Both the position numbers and the translations under genes were made by a program. Shown here in pieces: positions 16,804 through 25,705 of a DNA stretch of 59,646 nt. The notes under the pieces were generated by a model, which worked only from the letters and a program-made list of their open reading frames with translations, had not been told where the DNA came from and did not search any database. Source of the DNA: Methylobacterium ajmalii (lineage in GTDB: Bacteria; Pseudomonadota; Alphaproteobacteria; Rhizobiales; Beijerinckiaceae); contig NZ_JACWCT010000183.1 in the NCBI RefSeq assembly GCF_016613415.1, positions 1-59,646 of the forward strand, written 5' to 3'. The stretch's first letter is position 1; each line of letters opens with the position of its first letter.

Positions 16804-16965
16804 GGCGCGGGCTTCTCCCTCCCCCCTCTGCGGGGGAGCGGGAAACCCGCGCCTGTCGGTCCCCCCGGCACCAACCCGCACCCCACCGGGCCGACGCCCC
16901 CCACCTTCCGCCACGTTGCGTCCGTCCCCGACGGAACGCCAAGATCTCTCCCAGGAGGAACCCCA

Positions 16966-17940
16966 ATGAGCTTCACCCTCGTCCAGCAAGCCACACCCCG
17001 CCTGCACCGCTCCGAGCTGGCGGTGCCGGGCTCGAACCCGACCTTCATGGAGAAATCGGCCAAGTCCTCGGCCGACGTGATCTTCCTCGACCTCGAGGAT
17101 GCGGTCGCGCCCGACGACAAGGAGCAGGCGCGCAAGAACATCGTCCAGGCCCTCAACGAGATCGATTGGGGATCGAAGACGATAATGATCCGCATCAACG
17201 GCCTCGACACCCACTACATGTACCGCGACGTGGTCGACATCGTGGAGGCCTGCCCGCGCCTCGACATGATTCTGATCCCCAAGGTCGGCGTGCCGCAGGA
17301 CGTCTACGCCATCGACGTGCTGGTGACGCAGATCGAGCAAGCCAAGCGCCGCGAGAAGAAGCTCGGCTTCGAGGTGCTGATCGAGACGGCGCTCGGCATG
17401 GCCAACGTCGAGGCCATCGCCCAGTCCTCGAAGCGCCTCGAGGCGATGTCGTTCGGCGTCGCCGACTACGCCGCCTCGCTGCGCGCCCGCTCGACGGTGA
17501 TCGGCGGCGTCAACCCGGACTACTCGGTGCTGACCGACAAGGACGAGGCGGGCGCCCGCCAGACCCACTGGCAGGATCCGTGGCTGTTTGCCCAGAACCG
17601 GATGCTGGTGGCCTGCCGCGCCTACGGTCTGCGCCCGATCGACGGCCCGTTCGGCGACTTCTCGGACCCGGACGGCTACACCTCGGCGGCCCGGCGCTGC
17701 GCGGCGCTCGGCTTCGAGGGCAAGTGGGCGATCCACCCCTCGCAGATCGATCTGGCCAACGAGGTCTTCACCCCGAGCGAGGCCGAGGTGACCAAGGCGC
17801 GCCGCATCCTCTCGGCGATGGAGGAGGCGGCCAAGGCCGGCCGCGGCGCCGTCTCGCTGGACGGGCGCCTCATCGACATCGCGTCGATCCGCATGGCCGA
17901 GGCGCTGATCGGCAAGGCCGACGCCATGGCGAGGGCCTGA
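16966..17940 (+). CDS. mclA: Malyl-CoA lyase
   Basis: Splits malyl-CoA into glyoxylate and acetyl-CoA, closing the serine cycle. It is a 324-aa HpcH/HpaI (citE-like) TIM-barrel enzyme, the same length I recall for the M. extorquens protein. The conserved FLDLEDAVAPDDK near residue 40 and IETALGMANVEAIA near 140 carry the acidic metal ligands, and SFGVADYAASLRAR follows. AGGAGGAA lies just before the ATG. It is the last gene of the cluster, and a 14-bp hairpin lies 88 bp after its stop. Confidence 0.97.
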   Translation: MSFTLVQQATPRLHRSELAVPGSNPTFMEKSAKSSADVIFLDLEDAVAPDDKEQARKNIVQALNEIDWGSKTIMIRINGLDTHYMYRDVVDIVEACPRLDMILIPKVGVPQDVYAIDVLVTQIEQAKRREKKLGFEVLIETALGMANVEAIAQSSKRLEAMSFGVADYAASLRARSTVIGGVNPDYSVLTDKDEAGARQTHWQDPWLFAQNRMLVACRAYGLRPIDGPFGDFSDPDGYTSAARRCAALGFEGKWAIHPSQIDLANEVFTPSEAEVTKARRILSAMEEAAKAGRGAVSLDGRLIDIASIRMAEALIGKADAMARA

Positions 17941-18028
17941 AAGCCACGGGCGCGCCCCGACGACAGGGACGCGGGGGCCAGCCGCAAGGCCGGCCCACCG
18001 CCGGAGAGCAAGCCCGCAAGGTCTCCGG

Positions 18029-18067
18029 TCCATCCACGGTGCCGGCCAGCCCTGCACCGTGGATGGA
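18029..18067 (+). terminator. 14-bp inverted repeat after mclA
   Basis: The perfect arms TCCATCCACGGTGC (18029-18042) and GCACCGTGGATGGA (18054-18067) flank an 11-nt loop. No T-tract follows. The likely role is terminating the serine-cycle transcript. Confidence 0.55.
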
Positions 18068-18260
18068 TCAGCTTTGTCCGCCGCGCGCAGACGACGCACG
18101 GTCCTCGCACACGCTAGAAACAGTCGAGTGGCATACGCTCGGAGGATGCCGGCCCGTGCAGCCGCCTCGGCGGCCCAGTGACGGGCGCCGCGACCGGCTC
18201 CGGATCAGGTTTTGCGCGCCGCATGACGCTGCACGCGGCCTTCCGGTCTTCGACAGTGCC

Positions 18261-18300
18261 GCATCGTCCGGCGGGTCTCTCCCGCAAAATCGGACGATGC
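18261..18300 (+). promoter_or_regulatory. Leader hairpin directly upstream of the RND efflux operon
   Basis: The outer arms GCATCGTCCG (18261-18270) and CGGACGATGC (18291-18300) are perfectly complementary. They enclose a second helix, GCGGG (18271-18275) with CCCGC (18281-18285), and a one-sided AAAAT bulge. It ends 21 nt before the adaptor ATG, so it could be an operator for a local repressor or an RNA element near the ribosome-binding site. No regulator gene is adjacent. Confidence 0.45.
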
Positions 18301-18321
18301 CCGAGTGGAAGCGTGCGACCG

Positions 18322-19542
18322 ATGAGATCAGAACAGGGCGCCGACGCACCGAAACGCCGGCGCGGCGGGTGGCTTCTGGCCCTCGCGATCCTGGCGGGCG
18401 CCGGCGGGGCCTATGCATGGCAGCGCGAGCACGCGCAGCCGCCGAAGACCGCGGCGTCCCGCGGCCCCGCCCCGGTGCCGGTCACCCTGGCCAAGGTCGA
18501 GCAGGGACCGCTCGCCGTGGTGCTACCCGGCCTCGGCACCGTGCAGGCCTACAACACCGTGCAGGTGCGCAGCCGGGTCGACGGCGAGATCCTGAAGATC
18601 GGCTTTCGCGAAGGCCAGGTGGTGAAGAAGGGCGACCTCCTCGCCCAGGTCGATCCGCGCCAGTACCAGGCCGCCCTCGATCAGGCGAAGGCGAAGAAGA
18701 CCCAGGACGAGGCGAACCTCAAGAACGCCAAGGCCGACCTCGAGCGCTACACCAAGCTCGGCGACTACGCCTCGCGCCAGCAGACCGAGACGCAGGGCGC
18801 ACAGGTGAGCCAGCTCACCGCCCAGGTCGCCTCCGACCAGGCGGCGATCGACAACGCGACGACTCAGGTCTCCTACGCCACGATCCAGGCGCCGATCGAC
18901 GGCGTCACGGGATTCCGCCAGATCGACGTCGGCAACATCGTCAATGCCGCGCAACAGACCGCGATCGTCACCATCACCCAGGTCGAGCCGATCTTCGTGG
19001 TCTACACCGCCCCCGAGGAGCAGCTGCGCGAGGTGTCGAAGGCGCTCGCTGCCGGCCCGGTGCCGGTGGAGGCCTGGAGCACCGACGGGATGGCTCGACT
19101 GTCCGACGGACGCCTCGACCTCGTCAACAACCAGGTCGACACCGCGACCGGCACGATCCGGCTCAAGGCCTCGTTCGCCAACCGGGATCACGCCCTGTGG
19201 CCCGGCCTGTCGGTCTCGACGCGGATGCGCACCGCGACGATCCCCGACGCCGTCACGATCCCGGACGACGCCGTGCAGCACGGGCCGAACGGGCTCTACG
19301 CCTTCGCGGTCGACGACCAGATGAAGGCCCACATTCAGCCGATCGTCGTCGGCCGCGCCAATGACGGCCGCATCCAGGTGCTCAAGGGTCTGTCGCCCGG
19401 CCAGACCGTGGTCTGGCGCGGCCAGTCGCGGGTGCAGGAGGGGGCGCTCGTCGGCGAGGCGAAGCCCGCGGCCGACGCGAAGCCCGGGGCGCCCGCCCGC
19501 CAGGCGGACAACGCCGCCCTGACCCAGAGCGAGGCACGCTGA
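18322..19542 (+). CDS. RND efflux periplasmic adaptor (MdtA-like, HlyD family)
   Basis: The membrane-fusion subunit linking an inner-membrane RND pump to an outer-membrane channel. It is 406 aa. A cytoplasmic basic start (about residues 1-15) is followed by one membrane anchor (GWLLALAILAGAGGAYAW). The biotinyl-lipoyl segment VDGEILKIGFREGQVVKKGD follows, then a helical hairpin rich in Ala/Gln/Lys and beta-barrel parts. The start at 18322 was chosen because upstream residues look non-coding. The pump gene follows after one base, and no outer-membrane factor gene is next to it, so a shared TolC-type channel is likely. Confidence 0.9.
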   Translation: MRSEQGADAPKRRRGGWLLALAILAGAGGAYAWQREHAQPPKTAASRGPAPVPVTLAKVEQGPLAVVLPGLGTVQAYNTVQVRSRVDGEILKIGFREGQVVKKGDLLAQVDPRQYQAALDQAKAKKTQDEANLKNAKADLERYTKLGDYASRQQTETQGAQVSQLTAQVASDQAAIDNATTQVSYATIQAPIDGVTGFRQIDVGNIVNAAQQTAIVTITQVEPIFVVYTAPEEQLREVSKALAAGPVPVEAWSTDGMARLSDGRLDLVNNQVDTATGTIRLKASFANRDHALWPGLSVSTRMRTATIPDAVTIPDDAVQHGPNGLYAFAVDDQMKAHIQPIVVGRANDGRIQVLKGLSPGQTVVWRGQSRVQEGALVGEAKPAADAKPGAPARQADNAALTQSEAR

Positions 19543-19543
19543 C

Positions 19544-22500
19544 ATGCAGATCGGCAGCGGGCAGGGGGAGGCCGCGCGCGGCGGCATCTCCGGCTACTTC
19601 ATCCGATTCCCGATCGCGACCTCGCTGATCATGGCCGGGATCCTGTTCGTCGGGATCGTGGCCTATCCGCTGCTGGGCGTCGCGCCCCTGCCGCAGGTCG
19701 ACTTCCCGACGATCCAGGTCACCGCCCAGCTGCCCGGCGGCAGCCCGGAGACGATGGCCTCGACGGTGGCCCAGCCGCTGGAGCGCCAGTTCGCGCAGGT
19801 CCCGGGCGTCAGCCAGATGACCTCGACGAGTGCGCTCGGCATCTCGTCGATCACCGTGCAGTTCGACCTCGGCCGCAACATCGACGGCGCGGCGAACGAC
19901 ATCCAGGCGGCGATCAACGCCGCCGGCGGGCAATTGCCCAAGAGCCTGCCGAGCCCGCCGACCTACCGCAAGGTGAACCCGGCCGATTCGCCGATCCTGC
20001 TGCTCTCGGTCACCTCCGACTCCCTGCCGCTGATCGAGGTCGACGACGCCGCGGACGTGCAGCTGGCGCAGCGCATCAGCCAGGTCACCGGCGTCGGCCA
20101 GGTGCTGATCGGCGGCCAGCAGAAGCCGGCGGTGCGGGTGCAGATCGACCCGGCCAAGCTCGTCGCCAAGGACCTGTCGCTGGAGGACGTGCGCACCCAG
20201 CTCTCGATCACCACGGTCAACAGCCCGAAGGGCAGCTTCGACGGGCCGACCCGCAGCTACACGGTCTACGCCAACGACCAGCTTACCCGCGCCAGGGACT
20301 GGAACGACGTCATCATCGCCTACCGCAACGGCGCGCCGCTGCGGGTGCGCGACATCGGCCAGGCGGTGGCGGGGCCGGAGGACACCAAGCAGGCGGCCTG
20401 GGCCAACGGCCAGCGCGGCGTGTTCCTGGTCATCTTCAAGCAGCCCGGCGCCAACGTCATCGACACGGTGGACCGGATCAAGGCCGAGCTGCCGCGCATC
20501 ACCGCCTCCCTGCCGGCGGGCGTGAAGGTCCAGACGCTCAGCGACCGGACCCAGACCATCCGCGCCTCGGTCGAGGACGTGCAGTTCACCCTGGCGCTCA
20601 CCATCGCGCTCGTCGTCGCGGTGATCTTCGTGTTCCTGCGCTCGGTCTGGGCCACCATCATCCCGAGCGTGACCGTGCCGCTGGCGCTGCTCGGCGCCTG
20701 CGCGCTGATGTGGATGGCCGGCTACACCCTCGACAATCTGTCGCTGATGGCGCTCACCATCGCGGTCGGCTTCGTCGTCGACGACGCGATCGTGGTCCTG
20801 GAAAACATCGCCCGACACATTGAGGAGGGGATGAAGCCGATGCAGGCCGCGCTCAAGGGCGCCGGCGAGATCGGCTTCACCATCGTGTCGATCTCGGTCT
20901 CGCTGATCGCGGTGCTGATCCCGCTGCTGCTCATGGGCGGCATCATCGGCCGGCTGTTTCGCGAATTCGCCGTGGTGCTGTCGATGACGATCGGCGTCTC
21001 GGCCTTCGTGTCGCTGTCGCTGACCCCGATGATGGCCTCGCGCTTCCTCAAGGAGCACAAGGCGGAGGCGCACGGGCGCCTCTACCGCTGGAGCGAGCGC
21101 CTCTTCGACGGATTGCTCCGGGCCTACGAATCGGCCCTCGACGTGGCGCTGCGCCACCACGTCGTCACGTTCCTCACCTTCCTCGGCACGGTGGCGCTCA
21201 CCGGCTACCTGTTCGTGATCATCCCGAAGGGCTTCTTCCCGCAGCAGGATACCGGCCTGATCGTCGGCATCACCGAGGGTGGGCAGGACATCTCGTTTGC
21301 CGCCATGGAGGACCGACAGCAGGCGGTCGGCGCGGTGATCCAAGCCGATCCGGACGTGGCGAGCGTCGCGATGTCGATCGGCGGCAGCGGCCAGGCGCTC
21401 AATTCCGGCCGGATGTTCATCACCTTGAAGCCCCGGGATGAGCGGGAGGCCGACGCCTTCCGGATCATTGGCCGGCTGCGGCCCAAGCTCGCCGAGCTCG
21501 AAGGCGTGAAGGTCTTCCTCCAGGCCTCGCAGGACGTGCGCACCGGCGGGCGCGCCTCGCGCACCCAGTTCGAGTACACGCTGCAAGACCCGAACCTCGA
21601 CGAGCTCAACGCCTGGTCGCCGCGCCTGCTCGACAAGCTGAAAACCCTGCCCGAGCTGCGCGACGTCGCCACCGACCAGCAGACCAGCGGCACCACGCTG
21701 ACGCTGGCGATCAACCGCGACGCCGCCTCGCGCTTCGGCATCACGCCCCAACTGATCGACGACACGCTCTACGACGCGATCGGCCAGCGCCAGGTGGCGC
21801 AGTACTTCACCCAGCTCAACAGCTACCACGTCGTCATGGAGATCCTGCCGGCGCTCCAGGGCAACCCGGACAGCTTGCGCAACATCTACGTGAAGTCGCC
21901 GGCGACCGGCGGCCAGGTGCCGCTCGCGGCCTTCGCGACCTGGAGCACCGAGCCGGTGCGCCCGCTCTCGATCAGCCACCAGGGCCAGTTCCCCTCGGTG
22001 ACGATCAGCTTCAACTTGGGCCCGAACGTCGCGCTCGGCCAGGCGACCGCGGCGATCGACAAGGCGGCCAAGGACCTCGGCGTGCCGGCGACGCTGGCGA
22101 CCGGATTCCAGGGCACCGCGCAGGCGTTCCAGCAATCGCTCTCGACGGTGCCGCTCCTGATCGTGGCCGCCCTGGTGGTGGTCTACCTGATCCTCGGCAT
22201 CCTCTACGAGAGCTACATCCACCCGCTGACGATCCTCTCGACCCTGCCCTCGGCCGGCGTCGGCGCGCTCGCGATGCTGCTGTGGTTCGGCTACGACTTC
22301 AGCCTGATCGCGCTGATCGGCGTCATCCTGCTGATCGGCATCGTGAAGAAGAACGGCATCATGCTGGTCGACTTCGCGATCGTGGCCGAGCGCCAGGAGG
22401 GCATCGGCCCCGAGGAGGCGATCCGCAAGGCGGCCAGCTTGCGCTTCCGCCCGATCCTGATGACCACGATGGCGGCGCTGCTGGGCGGCATCCCGCTGAT

Positions 22501-22723
22501 GTTCGGCACCGGCACCGGCTCGGAGATCCGCCAGCCGCTCGGCTACGCCATGGTTGGCGGGCTGGCGGTCAGCCAGGTGCTGACGCTGTTCACCACGCCG
22601 GTGATCTACATCTACCTCGACCGGCTCTCGACGTGGCTGTCCGGCGGCTCGCACGGAGCGGAGCCGAGGGACGAGGCGCCGGAGGACGAGGAGCCGCGGC
22701 GGTTGCGGGAGGCGGCGGAGTAG
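19544..22723 (+). CDS. RND multidrug efflux pump, AcrB/MdtB family
   Basis: An inner-membrane proton-driven exporter of 1059 aa, full length for the family. One membrane span near residues 20-45 is followed by a large periplasmic domain, a block of five to six spans starting near LALTIALVVAVIFVFLRS, a second periplasmic domain and a final block of spans. The proton-relay aspartates are present in GFVVDDAIVVLENI. Which compounds it exports cannot be read from sequence. It is separated by one base from the adaptor gene. An AT-rich island begins just after its stop. Confidence 0.95.
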   Translation: MQIGSGQGEAARGGISGYFIRFPIATSLIMAGILFVGIVAYPLLGVAPLPQVDFPTIQVTAQLPGGSPETMASTVAQPLERQFAQVPGVSQMTSTSALGISSITVQFDLGRNIDGAANDIQAAINAAGGQLPKSLPSPPTYRKVNPADSPILLLSVTSDSLPLIEVDDAADVQLAQRISQVTGVGQVLIGGQQKPAVRVQIDPAKLVAKDLSLEDVRTQLSITTVNSPKGSFDGPTRSYTVYANDQLTRARDWNDVIIAYRNGAPLRVRDIGQAVAGPEDTKQAAWANGQRGVFLVIFKQPGANVIDTVDRIKAELPRITASLPAGVKVQTLSDRTQTIRASVEDVQFTLALTIALVVAVIFVFLRSVWATIIPSVTVPLALLGACALMWMAGYTLDNLSLMALTIAVGFVVDDAIVVLENIARHIEEGMKPMQAALKGAGEIGFTIVSISVSLIAVLIPLLLMGGIIGRLFREFAVVLSMTIGVSAFVSLSLTPMMASRFLKEHKAEAHGRLYRWSERLFDGLLRAYESALDVALRHHVVTFLTFLGTVALTGYLFVIIPKGFFPQQDTGLIVGITEGGQDISFAAMEDRQQAVGAVIQADPDVASVAMSIGGSGQALNSGRMFITLKPRDEREADAFRIIGRLRPKLAELEGVKVFLQASQDVRTGGRASRTQFEYTLQDPNLDELNAWSPRLLDKLKTLPELRDVATDQQTSGTTLTLAINRDAASRFGITPQLIDDTLYDAIGQRQVAQYFTQLNSYHVVMEILPALQGNPDSLRNIYVKSPATGGQVPLAAFATWSTEPVRPLSISHQGQFPSVTISFNLGPNVALGQATAAIDKAAKDLGVPATLATGFQGTAQAFQQSLSTVPLLIVAALVVVYLILGILYESYIHPLTILSTLPSAGVGALAMLLWFGYDFSLIALIGVILLIGIVKKNGIMLVDFAIVAERQEGIGPEEAIRKAASLRFRPILMTTMAALLGGIPLMFGTGTGSEIRQPLGYAMVGGLAVSQVLTLFTTPVIYIYLDRLSTWLSGGSHGAEPRDEAPEDEEPRRLREAAE

Positions 22724-22884
22724 GGGGCTTCTCCTGTGCCTTCGGCCATACCGGGGGCCGACCTCCAAGCCTTTTCCGACGCAGCGGCTGACGGTTCGTC
22801 GGAAAGACGTGGTAGATCCATTGATCAATAAAAATTTTATATTCAATTGTATTTTCTAATGATAAGTTGCATAGACGTCGTAAC

Positions 22885-23493
22885 TTATATATTTCCACTT
22901 TCTGTTTTTCTTTCTATATATATAAAAACTACTATTTCCCCATCCCCGAATCTGCGATATTTATTATTTTCGGTTTTTATCCAATTATCTCGTGAGTTTT
23001 CTCGAACGACGAAGGCCGTGCGGTAATCGACGTCGAAGATTGGATAACTGAACTCTCTCTGTGCCGTCATGATGGATGCGAGGATTTTTTGCCCCCTGAA
23101 GGTCCCGCCTCCCGAATGGCTCGGAGCGATCAGCGCGGCGTCCGTGCGTGCCGCCCGCTCCGTCTCGCTGCATATCACTGTGTCAGCGCCGGCCCCTTGC
23201 CGAATGATATCTTTAGGCACTGTCATATGATTCGGAGGAGAGAGGTCGCCGCGAAGCGGGTATTTTATATAAGTCCGCACATTTTCTGCAAAAACAGGAT
23301 AATCAAGCCATTTATCCGATATCGTGCAGCTTTTATAAAAATCCTTTTCCGTCGAGATAATGTGCTCGAACAGTGATATTGCCTCCCTATCGGATCTATC
23401 AAGATTTTCTTTCGACGATGCGGGCCCGCAAACGAGCGCACCGAATGCAAGAGCCGTTGCAATGTACTTGGCTCTGCGCGCAGGCCCGAACAT
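22885..23493 (-). CDS. Secreted hypothetical protein in AT-rich DNA
   Basis: A 202-aa protein with a likely signal peptide (residues 1 to about 27, ending near GPASS). The mature region is rich in Asp, Glu, Lys and Tyr and holds two cysteines, CTISDKWLDY and VICSETERAA, which could form a disulfide. I recognise no domain. Codon use is far richer in A/T than any neighbour, especially in the last third, and points to recent acquisition. The ATG is preceded by the strong site GGAGGTGG. The gene reads toward the RND pump end. Confidence 0.65.
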   Translation of the reverse strand: MFGPARRAKYIATALAFGALVCGPASSKENLDRSDREAISLFEHIISTEKDFYKSCTISDKWLDYPVFAENVRTYIKYPLRGDLSPPNHMTVPKDIIRQGAGADTVICSETERAARTDAALIAPSHSGGGTFRGQKILASIMTAQREFSYPIFDVDYRTAFVVRENSRDNWIKTENNKYRRFGDGEIVVFIYIERKTESGNI

Positions 23494-23738
23494 CTTCCAC
23501 CTCCGAAACGACTCGACGCCACCATCGTGGCCGAATAGCTGAGGGCGTTCCCCCCGTCGAGGGATAGCCCCCGACCGAAGCGTGTCGTGCCGGCCGCGGG
23601 ATGCTCAGCCTGTTCCCCCTGCCGCCGCCCCCTCGCGCGGCCTCTCCGGTCCGCACGCACCTCTTCCGGACGGGTCGGGGAGATGCAAGCGACCTTTGCC
23701 GAACCGGGCAGGCGGACGCGCCTGACGTTGCTGTCGGT

Positions 23739-24587
23739 TCACGCCGCCGCGACGAACTCCTGCAGGACCGCGAAGGCGCGCTCCGGCTCGCCGCCGAACA
23801 GGCCGTGGCCGCCATCCGAGAAACTTTCGAAGCGCACGCGGCCGGACGGCAGGGCAGCGACGAGCGCCTCACTGACGGCCTGCGGCACCAGCAGATCGTG
23901 CGCCCCGGCCATGACCGGCACGGGGCAGCGCACGCGCCCGAGCATGGGGCGGACATCCATGCGCCCCTGTTCGTTGCCGGGCCCGTTGAAGTGGAACGCG
24001 GTGTCGTCGCGCCTCGGCACACGCCGCATTCTGTCGGGATCGGCGGGGCTCCGGCGATAAAACGGGACGCAGACGCGTACATACTCCGCGCGCCTCTCGG
24101 CGGTCAGGGCCGTCCAGTCGGTCTCGGCGGCGCGAGCAACGTCGGGTCCGCCGATCTGTCCGAACCGCGCGACGATCGCCGGAAAATCGACCTTGGCGGC
24201 CGTGCTGACCGGCAACAGCTTGCCCGCGTGATCGGGGTGACGCGTCGCGTAGGCGAGCGATGGTACCGCCCACGACATCCCGAGCACGATCGGCCGCACG
24301 AGCCCGAGGGCGTCGCACAGGCCCCGTACGTCATCGCCCGATTGTGCGAGCGTTCAGTCGGCGCGGTCGCCGTCCTCGCTCCGGCCGTTGCCGCGCTGGT
24401 CGACGTCGATCACCTGCGCCATGTCGCAGAGGCGGGAGAACCGGCGCTTGAAGCCGCTGTGGTCGGAGCCCGGGCCGCCAAGGAGCAGGAGCAGCGCCGG
24501 CTTCTCGCGCACGCCGTCGCCATCGGGGACGAGCCCCGCCCCTTGGACGGCGACGAACAGGCGGACGCCGTTGACGGCGACGAACAC
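23739..24587 (-). pseudogene. Decayed alpha/beta hydrolase (proline-iminopeptidase-like)
   Basis: One reading frame codes for a complete alpha/beta-hydrolase of about 280 residues, interrupted by TGA at 24354-24356. It runs from GTG 24587 (GGGAGG just upstream) through VNGVRLFVAVQGAGLVPDG and the sequence LGGPG. After DQRGNGRSEDGDRAD comes the stop, then TLAQSGDDVRGLCDALGLVRP in the same frame. From memory of the family the stop replaces a Trp. The oxyanion-hole His (usually HGGPG) is Leu. The nucleophile elbow reads GMSWA instead of GxSxG. The late Asp (AGAHDLLVP) and His (DGGHGLF) remain. Several independent lesions indicate a pseudogene. Confidence 0.8.
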
Positions 24588-24608
24588 CGCACCCTCCCGG
24601 GCGGAAGG

Positions 24609-24631
24609 CGGGGGAGGGCATCGCTCCCCCG
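24609..24631 (-). terminator. Hairpin after the DUF4096 fragment
   Basis: The 8-bp perfect stem CGGGGGAG with CTCCCCCG and a 7-nt loop lies 9 nt beyond the stop of the DUF4096 gene on the minus strand. It is terminator-like but lacks a T-tract. Confidence 0.4.
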
Positions 24632-24639
24632 GCCCGCGG

Positions 24640-25041
24640 TCAGGCCACCGCCTGCTGCCGCTGCACGCTGAGCAGCATGTTGGCGATCTGGCGCACCTGC
24701 AATTCGCTGTCCTGGAGCTCCTTCTTGCGGGCACCGCCATAGGCGAACTCGTCGTGGTCGATCCCCGGCACCGGCAGGCCGGCTTCCGCGAAGGACTGCT
24801 CGAGGCGCGCGAGCAGCTGCTCCCAGACGCCGAGGCGCGACCAGCGGATGAAGGTCTGCGCCGCCATCCACCACGGGCCGTACTGGGCCGGGACGGCGCG
24901 CCAGTTGGTGTCGTGCCAGTGGCGCCAGAGGATCGCGTCGATGGTCCGCTTGAGGTCGTGGGGCTGAGTCTTGCCACGAGGCCGGCACCCTTCGAGCAAC
25001 GGCGAGAGCATAGCCCACTGTGCCTCCGTCAACATCAACAT
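24640..25041 (-). CDS. Solo DUF4096 (IS5-type transposase N-terminal) protein
   Basis: A 133-aa protein. Residues 1 to about 85 match the DNA-binding DUF4096 region of IS5-family transposases: LTEAQWAMLSPLLEGCRPRG, then AILWRHWHDTNWRAVP and WWMAAQTFIRWSRLGVWEQLL. The usual continuation toward a DDE catalytic domain is absent. Instead there is a short unrelated tail (FAYGGARKKELQDSELQVRQ and on). No flanking inverted repeats or target duplication are visible. It may be a remnant, or a reused DNA-binding module. The start could be 25041 or the in-frame ATG 6 bp downstream. Confidence 0.65.
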   Translation of the reverse strand: MLMLTEAQWAMLSPLLEGCRPRGKTQPHDLKRTIDAILWRHWHDTNWRAVPAQYGPWWMAAQTFIRWSRLGVWEQLLARLEQSFAEAGLPVPGIDHDEFAYGGARKKELQDSELQVRQIANMLLSVQRQQAVA

Positions 25042-25705
25042 CCCCCACGCTCACGTTTCCACCTGGGATCATATTACCAAGGGTAACATGCTTCTTCAAT
25101 CACCTCATCGCGCGACGGTTGAAGTTTGTGATCCAGGCTGACCGGGTGGAACGGCGCGGATCGTTTGTGTTCGAACATGAATCGAGCGAGTACATTCGGA
25201 TCGCTACTTGAAAGATTAGGTATTTCGGTTCGCAAAAACTTGTTAGATTTTAAATCGTAAATGTAAGTAGAAACGGCCCTGCTCAGCGGCCTGGCGACGC
25301 GCCACACGTCCCAGCGTCAATGCCGACGGCAAAGAATATGATCGCGACACCCGCAGGAGGCTGCCGGACGGTTATTCCAATTCAAAAACAGAGGAAAACA
25401 GAGCGCGAAATACCGTTATCGAGGGTTGCATCACTCCCGCTGCGTCGCAACGTGCAGTGCCCGCTTCGACCATTAGGGCAACCAGGACCGGCGTCGCGGA
25501 AGCGAGCGAGGCCGTTGCCGAAATCCCACGGCGAACGGCGACGTGCCGCGCAAAAGAAAGGACGCCCCGCCGTCGGCGCCCGTCGCGTCGTCACGGGCCG
25601 GAGGCCCGCGCTCGCGCACCAAGAACCGGACGCAAGCCCTGATCGCTCGGCGGCGACGTCGAGAGCGAAGAGACGTAGCGATGTTTGAAGGAAGAGGGGG
25701 GAGGA
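25042..25705. other. Gene-poor stretch between DUF4096 fragment and tRNA-Ala
   Basis: This 664-bp stretch has mixed base composition, AT-rich around 25050-25260. A 77-codon minus-strand frame (25074-25307) and a plus-strand frame over the same bases exist, but neither has a convincing start, ribosome-binding site or domain. A small imperfect dyad, ATATTACC and GGTAACAT, lies at 25071-25089. It may be debris of a mobile element. Confidence 0.5.

Larger units (their letters stand above)
17941..18321. other. Intergenic region between mclA and the RND operon
   Basis: This 381-bp stretch has no supported gene. It holds a terminator-like hairpin at 18029-18067 and a leader hairpin at 18261-18300. 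The open frames through it lack coding features. Confidence 0.6.

Noticed and set aside
19382..22846. 1154-codon minus-strand open frame opposite the RND pump
   Set aside because: Composition is His/Arg/Asp repeats typical of a shadow frame, and the pump gene on the plus strand is complete with all family motifs.
24354..24356. Frameshift splitting the alpha/beta hydrolase
   Set aside because: The two halves are in the same frame; the break is an in-frame TGA, not a shift.
24640..25041. Complete IS5-type insertion sequence
   Set aside because: No catalytic DDE region, no terminal inverted repeats and no target-site duplication were found around the DUF4096 frame.
25074..25307. 77-codon minus-strand gene
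   Set aside because: The start lacks a ribosome-binding site, no domain is recognisable and the opposite strand is equally open.
22724..25705. Integrase-made genomic island with attachment repeats at tRNA-Ala
   Set aside because: No integrase gene and no copy of the tRNA 3' end were seen at the left side, so only a tRNA-adjacent island of unknown origin is claimed.
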